Shown in pieces: positions 20,134-28,562 of a stretch of 64,000 nt of DNA. The first letter of the stretch is position 1, and the number at the start of each line of letters is the position of its first letter. The DNA comes from Noviherbaspirillum massiliense JC206 (lineage in GTDB: Bacteria > Pseudomonadota > Gammaproteobacteria > Burkholderiales > Burkholderiaceae_D): the NCBI RefSeq assembly GCF_000312045.1, contig NZ_HE978634.1, positions 3,053,838 to 3,117,837 of the forward strand, read 5' to 3'. The notes beneath the pieces were generated by a model that ran no database searches, was not told where the DNA came from, and saw only the letters and a list, made by a program, of their open reading frames with translations. Position numbers and translations under genes: made by a program.

Positions 20134-21333
20134 TCACTTCTTCACAGCTGATCCGGCAACGAAGCGCACCAGCGCCAGCAGGGGAAACAGGCTGCCGGCG
20201 AGCGCTATCCACTGCCATCCGCCGTGGCTGTACAGAGGGCTCGCCACGCTCGAGCCTATGGCGCCGCCGATGAAAATGCTGGTCATGTACAGGGCGTTCA
20301 GTCGGCTGCGGCTTGCCGGATCCAGCGAATAGATTTCGCGCTGCCCCAGCACCATATTCATCTGCACGCAAAAATCCAGCACGATCGCGGCGAAGGCCAG
20401 TCCGATGAAGCCCCACTGCGGATGGACCAAACCCGGCAGGTAACTCAGCACGCCGCCAAGAAGCGCTGCCAGCGTGGCAACCTGTGTGTGACCGGCATCT
20501 GCCAGGCGCCCGCTGATGGGTGCCGCGATCGCACCGATGGCACCGACCAGGCAGAAGATGGCAATCTGCGACTGCGAGAATCCATGCACCCGCACCAGTT
20601 CCAGTGGAGCGGCCGTCCAGAACAGGCTGAACGTGGCAAACATGCAGGCCTGGAAAAAGGCGCGCTGACGCAAGGCCGGAAAGCGCAGCATCAGCGTGCC
20701 GAGCGAACGCAGCAGTTCACCGTACGTTGCCTTGTGATCGGGCTCGCGCTTCGGCATCTTGGCGAACAGCATGGTGAAACCGGCCATCAATACTGCTGCA
20801 ATGCCGAACACGGCGCGCCAGCTCAGATGGCCGGCAATGAAACTCGACAGCGGCCGTGCCAGCAGGATGCCCAACACCAGACCGCTCATGACGGCACCCA
20901 CGACGCGTCCGCGCGAGGCCTCCGGCGCGAGATGCGCAGCCAGCGGAATCATGATCTGCACCGACACCGAACTGAACCCGATGAGCAGCGACAGCACCAG
21001 GAAGATGTTTGCCGACGAGGTCATGGCCGCCGCGGCCAGACTCAGGATGGAAACCGAGGTCGTGAGCATCATGAGCCGCCGGTTTTCCACCAGGTCGCCC
21101 AGGGGCACCAGAAAGAACAAGCCGAGCGCATAGCCGATCTGGGTCAGCGACACGATCAGACTGGCCAGGAAGGGCGACATGTGAATGTCCGGCGCAATCA
21201 GGCCGATGATGGGTTGGGCGTAGTACAGATTCGCGACGATCGCTCCGCAGCAGAACGCGAACAGCCCGATCGTGCCACTTGTCATGGTCGCAGCGGGCGT
21301 TCCCGCAGAAGCAATGCCTTGACGCATTTGCAT
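20134..21333 (-). CDS. MFS drug/metabolite efflux transporter
   Basis: A 399-residue protein with about 12 hydrophobic helices. Motifs of the major facilitator superfamily are visible: LGDLVENRR between helices 2 and 3 (variant of GxxxDRxGRR) and the GxxxGPxxxG-like region GLVLGILLARPLSSFIAG in helix 5, as in the DHA1 drug-export group. The start is set at 21333 because AAAAGGATGG precedes it; the frame extends 29 codons upstream without another good site. It is followed by a terminator shared with the ABC exporter gene. The LysR gene downstream of its 5' end is on the same strand but 219 bases away. Substrate unknown. Confidence 0.88.
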   Translation of the reverse strand: MQMRQGIASAGTPAATMTSGTIGLFAFCCGAIVANLYYAQPIIGLIAPDIHMSPFLASLIVSLTQIGYALGLFFLVPLGDLVENRRLMMLTTSVSILSLAAAAMTSSANIFLVLSLLIGFSSVSVQIMIPLAAHLAPEASRGRVVGAVMSGLVLGILLARPLSSFIAGHLSWRAVFGIAAVLMAGFTMLFAKMPKREPDHKATYGELLRSLGTLMLRFPALRQRAFFQACMFATFSLFWTAAPLELVRVHGFSQSQIAIFCLVGAIGAIAAPISGRLADAGHTQVATLAALLGGVLSYLPGLVHPQWGFIGLAFAAIVLDFCVQMNMVLGQREIYSLDPASRSRLNALYMTSIFIGGAIGSSVASPLYSHGGWQWIALAGSLFPLLALVRFVAGSAVKK

Positions 21334-21552
21334 GATTCCATCCTTTTCAATCTTTTCAACAGCTGCCGGCTGGCGGCAAAAGCCGTGCATGATGCCAGCA
21401 AGTTGGAATTCGTGCTTCACGAGGCAGCAATAGAAGGCAGTCGGAAGGATGGATGGCCGAGCGACCGGGGGATCACCGGGAGCAGGATGTCGAACCGCCT
21501 CGCGTAGCGTGGTCGCCTTACTGAGCGCCGGCAGCAGCGACGCTTAGTCGCC

Positions 21553-22446
21553 TCACTGGAACCGATCTTGCTGGTCCCGGATGCTTTCGCGGATGATCAC
21601 GTGCAGCCTCTCGCAGGCAGGGGTCAGTGCGGACTCGGCGCGATGAATTGCCAGCTCCATGCTCGGCAGAGGTGGCAGCCCCAGCTCCCCGTCTGCCATC
21701 ACACGCAGGCTGGCCGTCATGCCGAAGCGGCTGCGCACCGTCACCCCCAGTCCTGCAGCCACTGCCGCCCAGACGCCACCCAGGCTCGGACTGGTAAAGA
21801 CCAGCCGCCAGGGAATGCCGGCATGGTCGAGGGCCTCGGTGGCGAATGTGCGCATGACACATGGAGCATCGAATGCCACCAGCGGAATCGGCTCGCGCTT
21901 TTCCTGCCAGCGCAGGAGCGACCGGTCGGCCGGCCCGATCCACTGCAGGGCATACGTGCCGATGGTTTCCATGTGCGGCGTACCACTCCCCGCGTTCCAG
22001 GCAAGCGCGAGGTCGAGATGTGCCGCTTGCACCTGGGAGATGAGTTCCGCATTGCGCGCCACCCTGGCCTCGATCCGGACGGATGGATGGGTGCGCGCAA
22101 ATCGCCCCAGCATCTCGGATAAGAGCTGTTCTCCGAAATCTTCCTGCAGGCCGAGCCTGACCCTGCCTTCGAGGCCCGCACCGCCCAGCGCCATGCATGC
22201 TTCGTCGTTCAATTCCAGAATCCGGCGCGCATAACTGAGCAGCAGCTCTCCGGCGTCGGTGAGCATCAGGCCGCGCCCGGACTTGCGCACGATCGCCGTG
22301 CCTGCCTGCTCTTCCAGCTTCTTCAGCTGCGCGCTCACCGCCGAGGTCGAGCGGCCGAGCCGGTCGGCGGCCTTGGCGAAACTGCCCAGTTCCACGCCCG
22401 CGCTGAAAGTGCGCATGGCATCCAGATCGAAATTGATTTTGCGCAT
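21553..22446 (-). CDS. LysR-family transcriptional regulator
   Basis: A 297-residue regulator. The N-terminal winged helix-turn-helix (residues 5-65, with SFAKAADRLGRSTSAVSAQLKKLE) and a periplasmic-binding-like effector domain (about 90-290) are clear. It is divergent from the carboxymuconolactone decarboxylase/tautomerase/DUF4865 operon with 107 bases between the starts. In the LysR family this layout usually means that the regulator controls the divergent operon. An inverted repeat sits just upstream of its start. It may also influence the MFS gene downstream. Confidence 0.92.
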   Translation of the reverse strand: MRKINFDLDAMRTFSAGVELGSFAKAADRLGRSTSAVSAQLKKLEEQAGTAIVRKSGRGLMLTDAGELLLSYARRILELNDEACMALGGAGLEGRVRLGLQEDFGEQLLSEMLGRFARTHPSVRIEARVARNAELISQVQAAHLDLALAWNAGSGTPHMETIGTYALQWIGPADRSLLRWQEKREPIPLVAFDAPCVMRTFATEALDHAGIPWRLVFTSPSLGGVWAAVAAGLGVTVRSRFGMTASLRVMADGELGLPPLPSMELAIHRAESALTPACERLHVIIRESIRDQQDRFQ

Positions 22447-22453
22447 TCAATCG

Positions 22454-22468
22454 TCCTGATTTTCAGGA
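22454..22468. promoter_or_regulatory. Inverted repeat, candidate LysR operator
   Basis: TCCTGA-TTT-TCAGGA is a perfect 6-bp-arm inverted repeat 8 bases upstream of the LysR start, inside the 107-base divergent promoter region. A partial copy (CTGATTTTCC) recurs about 30 bases further on. Dyad sites of this size in this position are typical for LysR autoregulation. Inferred, not demonstrated. Confidence 0.45.
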
Positions 22469-22553
22469 TCATGGGTTCAAAACTTTCTGATTTTCCAAAC
22501 GATGATCCGGAAATATCATGAGCCTGTCAATTTAACCCGAAAGGAAAATCACG

Positions 22554-22883
22554 ATGAGCACATCGACAGGAAATGGACAGAAGGCGCTGGGCGCAATCGC
22601 ACCGAAGCTGGCCGAGGTGACGGATAAGGTGCTGTTCGGAGATATCTGGGAACGCACCGAGCTTTCCAGCCGGGAGCGCAGCCTGATTACGGTAGCGGCC
22701 CTCATCGCGCTGTATCGGCTGGAGCAATTGCCTTTTCATCTCGCCAAAGCCGTCGAAAACGACATATCGCGGGAAGAACTCGCCGAAGTCGCTACTCACC
22801 TCGCCTTCTATGCCGGGTGGCCTTGCGCGGCAAGCGCGGTGAAGCTGCTGCAGAACCTCGAACCCGCAGCCCGCGCCGCCTGA
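22554..22883 (+). CDS. Carboxymuconolactone decarboxylase family protein
   Basis: A 109-residue all-alpha protein with the CMD fold: LSSRERSLITVAALIALYR, then FHLAKAVENDISREELAEVATHLAFYAGWPCA. The catalytic CxxC of AhpD-like members is absent; only one Cys (GWPC) is present, so it is nearer to the decarboxylase-type or uncharacterised CMD branch. It starts at an ATG with GAAAGGAAAATC upstream and is the first gene of a tight three-gene operon with a tautomerase and a DUF4865 protein. That grouping suggests a small aromatic- or lactone-metabolising or detoxifying unit. The exact reaction is unknown. Confidence 0.9.
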   Translation: MSTSTGNGQKALGAIAPKLAEVTDKVLFGDIWERTELSSRERSLITVAALIALYRLEQLPFHLAKAVENDISREELAEVATHLAFYAGWPCAASAVKLLQNLEPAARAA

Positions 22884-22899
22884 AGGGGAGGGCCGCTCC

Positions 22900-23307
22900 A
22901 TGCCCTATGTTCGCATCACGCTTCTACGGGGAAAACCGCCATCGTTTCTGAAGGTGCTTTCGGACAGCGTGCACCGCGCGCTGGTCGAGGACTTCGAAGT
23001 GCCTGTTGCGGATCGCTTTCAGATCATCCACCAATGTGAACCGAGTGAACTGGTCTTTGACCGGCATTACCTGTGCGGGCCGCGTTCGGACGACTTCGTG
23101 CTGATCAACGTTACGGCCGGCCGGCCGCGCACGGATGAGGTCAAGCAGGCGTTCTATCGGCGTCTTGTGGAGTTTCTCGGCGCTGCACCCGGCATGCGGC
23201 CGCAGGACGTGATGGTGGTCATCCAGACCACGGAGGCGGTGGACTGGTCCTTCGGCGAAGGAATTGCCGCCATTCAGAAAATTCCACTCGAAAGGGATGC
23301 ACGATGA
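22900..23307 (+). CDS. Tautomerase-family protein (4-oxalocrotonate tautomerase-like)
   Basis: A 135-residue protein starting MPYVRITLLRG. Proline 2, which becomes the N-terminal catalytic base after Met removal in this superfamily, is in place. The length (two beta-alpha-beta repeats) fits the MIF/fused-4-OT group rather than the 62-residue single-repeat 4-OT. It lies 16 bases after the CMD gene, preceded by GGGGAGGG, and overlaps the DUF4865 gene by 4 bases (ATGA). It probably isomerises an unsaturated keto acid in the same pathway as its neighbours; the substrate is unknown. Confidence 0.88.
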   Translation: MPYVRITLLRGKPPSFLKVLSDSVHRALVEDFEVPVADRFQIIHQCEPSELVFDRHYLCGPRSDDFVLINVTAGRPRTDEVKQAFYRRLVEFLGAAPGMRPQDVMVVIQTTEAVDWSFGEGIAAIQKIPLERDAR

Positions 23308-23867
23308 TCGCAATGCAATACAGCTTTGTTTTACCGGCGGACTATGACATGTCGATTATCGATCGACGCATCGCCGAGAAAGGCCGCTTCACCGACGGCC
23401 TGACGGGCCTCGTGTTCAAAGCCTACCTGAGCACCCGCAAGGCAGTTGCGCAGGGGCCGGAAAGCGAGAACCGCTATGCGCCCTTTTACCTGTGGGAGTC
23501 TTCGGCAGGAATGAACGACTTCCTGAGCGGTCCAGGCTTCGTCGCCGTGTCGCAGTCCTTCGGCTGGCCTTCGGTGAAGACCTGGTCGGTGTGGCATGCG
23601 GAAGTGTCAGAGTTCATTGCGAACGCCCGCTTTGCCAGCCGCGAAGTGATTCCCATCCGTCCCCATGCGCGGCTGGATGAGTTGCGCGGCAGGGAAACCC
23701 GGTACGCGCGGGAATTCGTGGAACAGCATGGCGCATTGGCCGCGGTGGCCGGCTTTGAACCGACGACCTGGAGCATCGTCCGCTTTCAGTTGTGGAAGGA
23801 GACTCCGCCAGCCGCCTTGGTTGCGGATGACTGCATTTATGCTGTCGGGCATATCTCGAGACGATAA
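23304..23867 (+). CDS. DUF4865 family protein
   Basis: A 187-residue soluble protein resembling DUF4865 (N-terminal MQYSFVLPADYDM, then FKAYLSTRKA and APFYLWES). The family has no assigned function and commonly sits with a LysR regulator, a tautomerase and a CMD protein, exactly as here. Its start overlaps the tautomerase stop by 4 bases, indicating translational coupling. It is the last gene of the operon. The next gene (LysE type) is convergent. Confidence 0.82.
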   Translation: MIAMQYSFVLPADYDMSIIDRRIAEKGRFTDGLTGLVFKAYLSTRKAVAQGPESENRYAPFYLWESSAGMNDFLSGPGFVAVSQSFGWPSVKTWSVWHAEVSEFIANARFASREVIPIRPHARLDELRGRETRYAREFVEQHGALAAVAGFEPTTWSIVRFQLWKETPPAALVADDCIYAVGHISRR

Positions 23868-23931
23868 GCCGAGCAAATCCTATCGTGCAAATGCCGCGGC
23901 TCGAATACCCGCCGGTGCAAAGAGCGAACCC

Positions 23932-24549
23932 TCAAGCCTCACGCCGTGCCAGCGCCAGGTAGGCACCCAGTCCCAGCATTGTGATGCCTGACGCCTTAGT
24001 GAGCAGTCGAGCGCGTGCGGCACGCGCGACGCCCGACTTGAGCAAGCGCGCAGCTGCGAAAACCGCAACGACATCGACGAGCGTATTGAGGGCAACACAG
24101 ATGCTTCCAAGCAGCACCAGTTGCGGAATCAAGGGCTCGCCCGGCGAGACAAACTGTGGCAGGAACGCCAGAAAGAACAGTGCGGTCTTGACGTTGAAGG
24201 CTTCAACGACGATTCCCTCCAAAAAAGCGCGATGCGCTCCTTGCGAAGCGACAGGTTCGAATGAGAGCGCCTGATCCTTGCGCAGAAGCAGGCGGATGCC
24301 CATGTAGAGGAGATAAGCAGCGCCGAGGTACTTGACCAGGTTGAAGGCCAGGGCAGACTGGGCAACGATCAGCGACAAGCCGAGTGCCGACGCGAGAACG
24401 TGGAGCATTCCACCAATTCCGGTACCAAAGCACGAGGCCAAACCTTCTGCGCGACCACAGGCGACCGTACGAGCGACAACATAGGCAATGCCTGGACCAG
24501 GGGTGATGGCAAGGACGGCGGCGGCGATGACGAAGGTCAGGAATGACAT
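23932..24549 (-). CDS. LysE-family amino-acid/metabolite exporter
   Basis: A 205-residue inner-membrane protein with about six helices, matching the LysE/RhtB family. The N-terminal signature (ITPGPGIAYVVAR) and the conserved GRAEGLASCFGTGIGG loop are visible. The family exports amino acids and related compounds by proton exchange. I chose the ATG at 24547-24549 (MSFLTF), which places the first helix at the very N terminus as is usual; a start 12 codons upstream is possible and neither has a strong ribosome site. Substrate unknown. Confidence 0.88.
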   Translation of the reverse strand: MSFLTFVIAAAVLAITPGPGIAYVVARTVACGRAEGLASCFGTGIGGMLHVLASALGLSLIVAQSALAFNLVKYLGAAYLLYMGIRLLLRKDQALSFEPVASQGAHRAFLEGIVVEAFNVKTALFFLAFLPQFVSPGEPLIPQLVLLGSICVALNTLVDVVAVFAAARLLKSGVARAARARLLTKASGITMLGLGAYLALARREA

Positions 24550-24976
24550 GGTCTTGGTGGCATTCAGGATATGGGCCAGTACCATCCGGCGTCGAGCTTC
24601 GGATCGGTAAGCACCAGGAGCCGGACATTGTCACACTCATACTGGTGTTGCAAGCCAGAACAAAGGGCTGCCCGGATGGCCAGCCCTGCATTCCTCAATG
24701 TGCTTCAATCCAAGCCACATTTGATGCAATCAGCCAATTGTAGCGTCAAATATATTGCAGTCATAAACATCCGGCCTTCAGCTGAGTATCTGCTTGCTGT
24801 CCGCATTTGCGCGCCGCTTCGTGAACTACGGGTTTATTGGAGCTGCCTGGGCGGCTGGAACGCCTTCTTCATACCTTGCCTTCCCATTGGGTCGCAAAAA
24901 AGAGCGGAGCATGTCACATTTCTAAATTCCCATTCGTCTTTGCATCAGGAAGGAATTTTTGACGAAAGGAGCAAAC
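24550..24976. other. Divergent intergenic region between the LysE-type gene and the ECF41-associated operon
   Basis: About 430 bases without a gene. It holds the candidate ECF41 promoter (listed separately) and a hairpin near 24663-24686 (AGGGCTG paired with CAGCCCT) of unknown role. Confidence 0.5.
24912..24938 (+). promoter_or_regulatory. Candidate ECF41-type sigma-factor promoter
   Basis: TGTCACA (24912-24918), then a 16-base spacer, then CGTC (24935-24938), 38 bases before the AhpD-like start. This matches the known ECF41 target promoter (TGTCACA at -35, CGTC at -10). The operon it precedes encodes an ECF41-type sigma factor, so it is very likely autoregulated. Confidence 0.75.
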
Positions 24977-25417
24977 ATGAAAGCAAGACTGGACCCCTTT
25001 GCCGTAGCCCCTCAGATGATGCAAGCGATGCTCAAGCTTGAAAATGCCGTGCGGGAAAGCGGCCTGGAACAGAGCCTGGTGGAACTGGTCAAGATCCGGG
25101 CTTCGCAGATCAACGGATGCGCCTATTGCCTGCATATGCATACCCGCGACGCACGCTCTTACGGCGAGTCGGAGGAGCGACTATACTTGCTCAACGGCTG
25201 GCGCGAATCGCCTCTGTATAGCCCGAAGGAACGCGCGGCGCTCGCATGGACCGAGGCCCTGACCCTGATCGCACAAACCCAGGCGCCGGACGAGGTCTAT
25301 GCCGGGCTGGATGCCCACTTCGACGACACGGAGAAGGTGAAGCTGACCTTGCTGATCATGACCATCAATGCCTGGAACCGCCTGGCGGTCGGCTTCCGCG
25401 CGGTCCACCCCCATTGA
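24977..25417 (+). CDS. AhpD-like alkylhydroperoxidase / carboxymuconolactone decarboxylase domain protein
   Basis: A 146-residue helical protein. The redox centre is visible as C48-x-x-C51-x-x-x-H55 (GCAYCLHMH), as in AhpD-type peroxidases, so a thiol-dependent peroxide or electrophile defence role is likely. The start ATG has AAAGGAGCAAAC upstream; an in-frame codon six positions earlier is less likely. The sigma-factor ATG overlaps this gene's stop region at 25417-25419, indicating one operon. CMD-family genes are the classic neighbours and targets of ECF41 sigma factors. Confidence 0.92.
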   Translation: MKARLDPFAVAPQMMQAMLKLENAVRESGLEQSLVELVKIRASQINGCAYCLHMHTRDARSYGESEERLYLLNGWRESPLYSPKERAALAWTEALTLIAQTQAPDEVYAGLDAHFDDTEKVKLTLLIMTINAWNRLAVGFRAVHPH

Positions 25418-25418
25418 C

Positions 25419-26288
25419 ATGGCTGCCCTCCCATCAAACAGTGCCGAAAGCTTCATGCGGATCAGGCCGCGCCTGGTCCGCATTGCCTATCGCATGCTCG
25501 GCTCCGTGGCGGAAGCGGAAGATGTCGTGCAAGACGCGTATTTGCGCTGGCATCGTACTGACCATGACGCGATTGAAAGCCATGATGCGTTTCTGGTCAG
25601 GATGGTGACGAGGCTTTGCCTGGATGTGCTGAAATCCGCGCGGGTTCAGCGTGAAGAGTACATTGGCTCCTGGCTGCCCGAGCCCTTTATCGATACGGAA
25701 GAAAGCCGCAGCGACGACATTACGCTGTCCCTGATGATGGTGCTGGAAAGGCTGTCGCCGCTGGAGCGTGCCGCCTTTCTTTTGTACGATGTCTTCGGGC
25801 TGGACTTCGAAGAAGTTGCACGAGCGGTGGAACGCGACGCGTCCACTTGCCGCAAGTTGGCCAGCCGGGCTCGGGAGCATGTACAGCAGGCGCGCCCGCG
25901 TTACCCGGTGCCGCCTGAGCTCGGCAAGAAAATGGCTGCCGCTTTCTTTGCGGCTTCTCGGGAGGGAAATCTTCAGGTTCTTGAAACGCTGCTTGCCGCC
26001 GATGTGACGCTTTATTCCGATGGAGGAGGGAAGCGCGTGGCCACCATCAAGCCGGTTTACGGTTCTCAGAAGGTAATCCGGTTTTTCATAGGCCTGTCTC
26101 AAAAGCCTGACTATGTGGCAGGGCGATTGCTGGCGGAATGCCTGATTGATGGCTTGCCGGGATATGTCACGCTGGAGCGGGACGACATCGTGCAGACCAC
26201 CGCGCTGTCGATTGAAGCCGACAAGATCACGGGTATTTACGTGGTACGCAATCCCGACAAACTCAAGCATGTCCTTTCTTTCATCTAG
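25419..26288 (+). CDS. sigJ: ECF41-type RNA polymerase sigma factor (SigJ-like) with SnoaL-like C-terminal domain
   Basis: A 289-residue sigma factor. Region 2 (FMRIRPRLVRIAYRMLGS and AEDVVQDAYLRW) and region 4 (LSPLERAAFLLYDVFGLDFEEVARAV) occupy about residues 10-165. The C-terminal ~120 residues are a SnoaL/NTF2-like domain. The ECF41 signatures WLPEP, DGGGK and NPDKL are all present. In this group no anti-sigma factor is used; the C-terminal domain modulates activity. The ATG at 25419 begins two bases after the AhpD-like stop. The upstream TGTCACA-N16-CGTC promoter is probably its own target. The inducing signal is unknown. Confidence 0.93.
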   Translation: MAALPSNSAESFMRIRPRLVRIAYRMLGSVAEAEDVVQDAYLRWHRTDHDAIESHDAFLVRMVTRLCLDVLKSARVQREEYIGSWLPEPFIDTEESRSDDITLSLMMVLERLSPLERAAFLLYDVFGLDFEEVARAVERDASTCRKLASRAREHVQQARPRYPVPPELGKKMAAAFFAASREGNLQVLETLLAADVTLYSDGGGKRVATIKPVYGSQKVIRFFIGLSQKPDYVAGRLLAECLIDGLPGYVTLERDDIVQTTALSIEADKITGIYVVRNPDKLKHVLSFI

Positions 26289-26590
26289 TGCTCTTTGAGT
26301 GATGGCAATGGGTCACCAAACATGGTGCAATCGTCCGCTTATGTGAGTCGATCACTTGCAAAGGATTGCGTCAAAGTGCGGAATCGGCCCAAGCCCGGCT
26401 TGATGCAGTGGATCTGATTTAGTGCTTGTCTATTGCAAGCGTGAATTCACCTGCGTAGTGCAGCACCGGCCGCCAGAAGCCCCCATTCTTTCCTCGGGCA
26501 TAATCACATTGTTTCGGCGCCGGGCAGGCGCCGCCATGCAGGCGGTATTTGCCTTGCAGAGCCCCAATCATTTTCAGGCATTGAGAAGTA
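26289..26590. other. Intergenic region before the qseE-qseG-qseF operon
   Basis: About 300 bases with no supportable gene. It should contain the promoter of the kinase operon. A GC-rich self-complementary patch (GGCGCC-N5-GGCGCC near 26516) could fold but has no T-run. Confidence 0.45.
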
Positions 26591-28027
26591 ATGCGTAAAC
26601 CTATACTGGACGGCATGTCGGTCCGCCATTTGTTGCTCCTGGTATTTACCCTGATCGTCCTTCCCTTAAGCGGCACCTCGATCCATGCGCTTTTCACATT
26701 GGAGCGCCTGGTCGAGGACAGCCGGGAAGCGACGTATGACGCCATTCGCCTGACGGAAGATGTGCAGCGTTTAAGCGGAAGAACCATTGCAATGGAACGC
26801 AGCGCGCGCCAGTACCTGATTCTGAACGACCAGACTTTCGAGGCGCTTTACGAGGACGCATGGAAGGATGCGCAGGAACTGCTTGGTTCGCTGTCTGTCG
26901 CCTTACCCGGCATGGCGCCCAAGGCGTTTGAACAATGGCGTAACGAAAGCACGGCGGCATGGGGCATTCTGCAGCATCACTCACAGTACCTGCCCGCCAC
27001 CAATGCAGCGAACCTGAGCCAGATTTTTTCGCGGCTTGCGCAGATCAACAACCAGCTCGCGGCGGAAAGCAAGAATGAAGTCGAGCGGCAGAATCAGCGG
27101 CTGCTGGCGGATCTCAAGCAGCGGCAGAACGTGCTGGCCTGGATGGTCATTTCCATGGTGCTGCTAGCGGCAGGACTGGCATCCGTTTTCGGTATATGGC
27201 TGTCGCGCTCGCTCGCGCAGATCGAGTCCGCCATCGGCGATCTCGGCAAAAACCGCCTGGACCAGCCGATAGAAGTGAAGGGGCCTGCCGACCTGCGGCA
27301 ATTGGGCCTGCAATTGAACTGGCTGCGGCAGCGGCTGGGCGACCTGGAAAACGACAAGGCGCGCTTCCTGAGGCATATCTCGCATGAATTGAAAACACCG
27401 CTGGCGGCCCTGTCCGAAGGCGTTGCGCTGTTGGGCGAGGAGGTGGTCGGCGGACTCACGCAGCGCCAGCATGAAGTCGTGCGCATCCTGCGCCAGAACA
27501 CTTCCGCCTTGCACGGGCAGATCGAGGATCTGCTGCGCTACAACGCTGCCGCTTTCGACGTGCAGCATCTCAAGCTGCAGCCGGTTGACCTTGAAGCGCT
27601 GTTGCATCAGGTGATAGACAGCCAGCGCCTGCAATGGCAGGCGCGCTCCTTATGCGTAAAGTTAGCGGGTTCCGCCAAACCGGTCATGGCCGACAGTGAC
27701 AAGTTTTCCATTGTCTTCGGGAACCTGCTGTCGAACGCCATTCGCTTCAGTCCCGATGGTGGTACCATTCAGTTCACTTTGTCGGATGGACACGAGCATG
27801 TCCATATCGACTGCGCCGACGAAGGGCCGGGCGTGGCGACTGCGGACGTAACGCGCATTTTCGAGCCCTTCTATCAGGGCATCCATCAGCCCGCAGGGGC
27901 CCGCCGCGGCAGCGGCATCGGCCTTTCCATCGTGCGCGAATACGTCGAAGCACACCGTGGTACCGTTCAATTGCTGCCCAGCGAGAGGGGAGCTCACTTC
28001 CGTATCGAATTAGCCAATGAGAATTAA
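26591..28027 (+). CDS. qseE: Sensor histidine kinase of the QseE/GlrK type
   Basis: A 478-residue inner-membrane kinase. A first membrane helix (residues 12-34), a helical periplasmic region (about 35-175), a second helix (about 177-200) and a HAMP-like linker precede the HisKA domain, with the phosphorylated H265 in RHISHELKTPLA. The ATPase domain follows with N (NLLSNAIRFSPDGG), G1 (DEGPGV) and G2 (GSGIGLSIV) boxes. The order kinase, lipoprotein, sigma-54 regulator matches glrK-yfhG-glrR (qseE-qseG-qseF). Its stop overlaps the lipoprotein gene by 11 bases. It should phosphorylate QseF; the physiological signal is unsettled. Confidence 0.9.
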   Translation: MRKPILDGMSVRHLLLLVFTLIVLPLSGTSIHALFTLERLVEDSREATYDAIRLTEDVQRLSGRTIAMERSARQYLILNDQTFEALYEDAWKDAQELLGSLSVALPGMAPKAFEQWRNESTAAWGILQHHSQYLPATNAANLSQIFSRLAQINNQLAAESKNEVERQNQRLLADLKQRQNVLAWMVISMVLLAAGLASVFGIWLSRSLAQIESAIGDLGKNRLDQPIEVKGPADLRQLGLQLNWLRQRLGDLENDKARFLRHISHELKTPLAALSEGVALLGEEVVGGLTQRQHEVVRILRQNTSALHGQIEDLLRYNAAAFDVQHLKLQPVDLEALLHQVIDSQRLQWQARSLCVKLAGSAKPVMADSDKFSIVFGNLLSNAIRFSPDGGTIQFTLSDGHEHVHIDCADEGPGVATADVTRIFEPFYQGIHQPAGARRGSGIGLSIVREYVEAHRGTVQLLPSERGAHFRIELANEN

Positions 28028-28562
28028 ATACCTGGCATGCTTGCTTACCGTGCTGATCACCGGATGCGCTGCGCAGCCTCCAGCGCCGCTTCCGCCGGAG
28101 CCACAGGAAGTCATGATCGTTTCCCGTCCCAGCGAAGTGGAGGAATTGCTTTCATATCATCAGTCCCTGCTGATCCTCCCGCGCGCCGAAATCACCAGGG
28201 AACTCGAGAAACTGGATGTCCAGCCGAAAAGCCCGAAGCTTGCTATCCAAAAGGCAATGGCCCTGGCGCTGCTGGGCCGCAAGGCAGACCTCGCGCTCGC
28301 CCAGACGCATCTTCAGGGCGTAATAAATACCGACGACACGGTGCCGCTGAATCTCCGTGCATTCGCGCAGATGCTGTCGTCGAATGTTGCAAGCTCCCAG
28401 CGGCTGGCCGAACAACTCGACAAGACGGAACGGCAACTCGCTGAAAGCCAGCGCAACGCGGAACACTTCCACAGAATGCTGGATCAACTCAAGGCGATCG
28501 AGAGCACGCTGCCGGCTCGCCGCAGCAATTCGCCCTTGATCAGGCAGGACGGAACACGATGA
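28017..28562 (+). CDS. qseG: QseG/YfhG-like outer-membrane lipoprotein
   Basis: A 181-residue lipoprotein with signal peptide and lipobox LITGC (Cys17), followed by a Pro-rich stretch. The C-terminal half is helical and probably coiled coil (residues 110-165). QseG of enterobacteria interacts with the kinase QseE and tunes its activity. Here the gene overlaps the kinase gene by 11 bases and the regulator gene by 4 bases (ATGA), so the three proteins are translationally coupled. Sequence conservation outside the lipobox is low in this family, so the assignment rests mainly on position. Confidence 0.82.
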   Translation: MRIKYLACLLTVLITGCAAQPPAPLPPEPQEVMIVSRPSEVEELLSYHQSLLILPRAEITRELEKLDVQPKSPKLAIQKAMALALLGRKADLALAQTHLQGVINTDDTVPLNLRAFAQMLSSNVASSQRLAEQLDKTERQLAESQRNAEHFHRMLDQLKAIESTLPARRSNSPLIRQDGTR

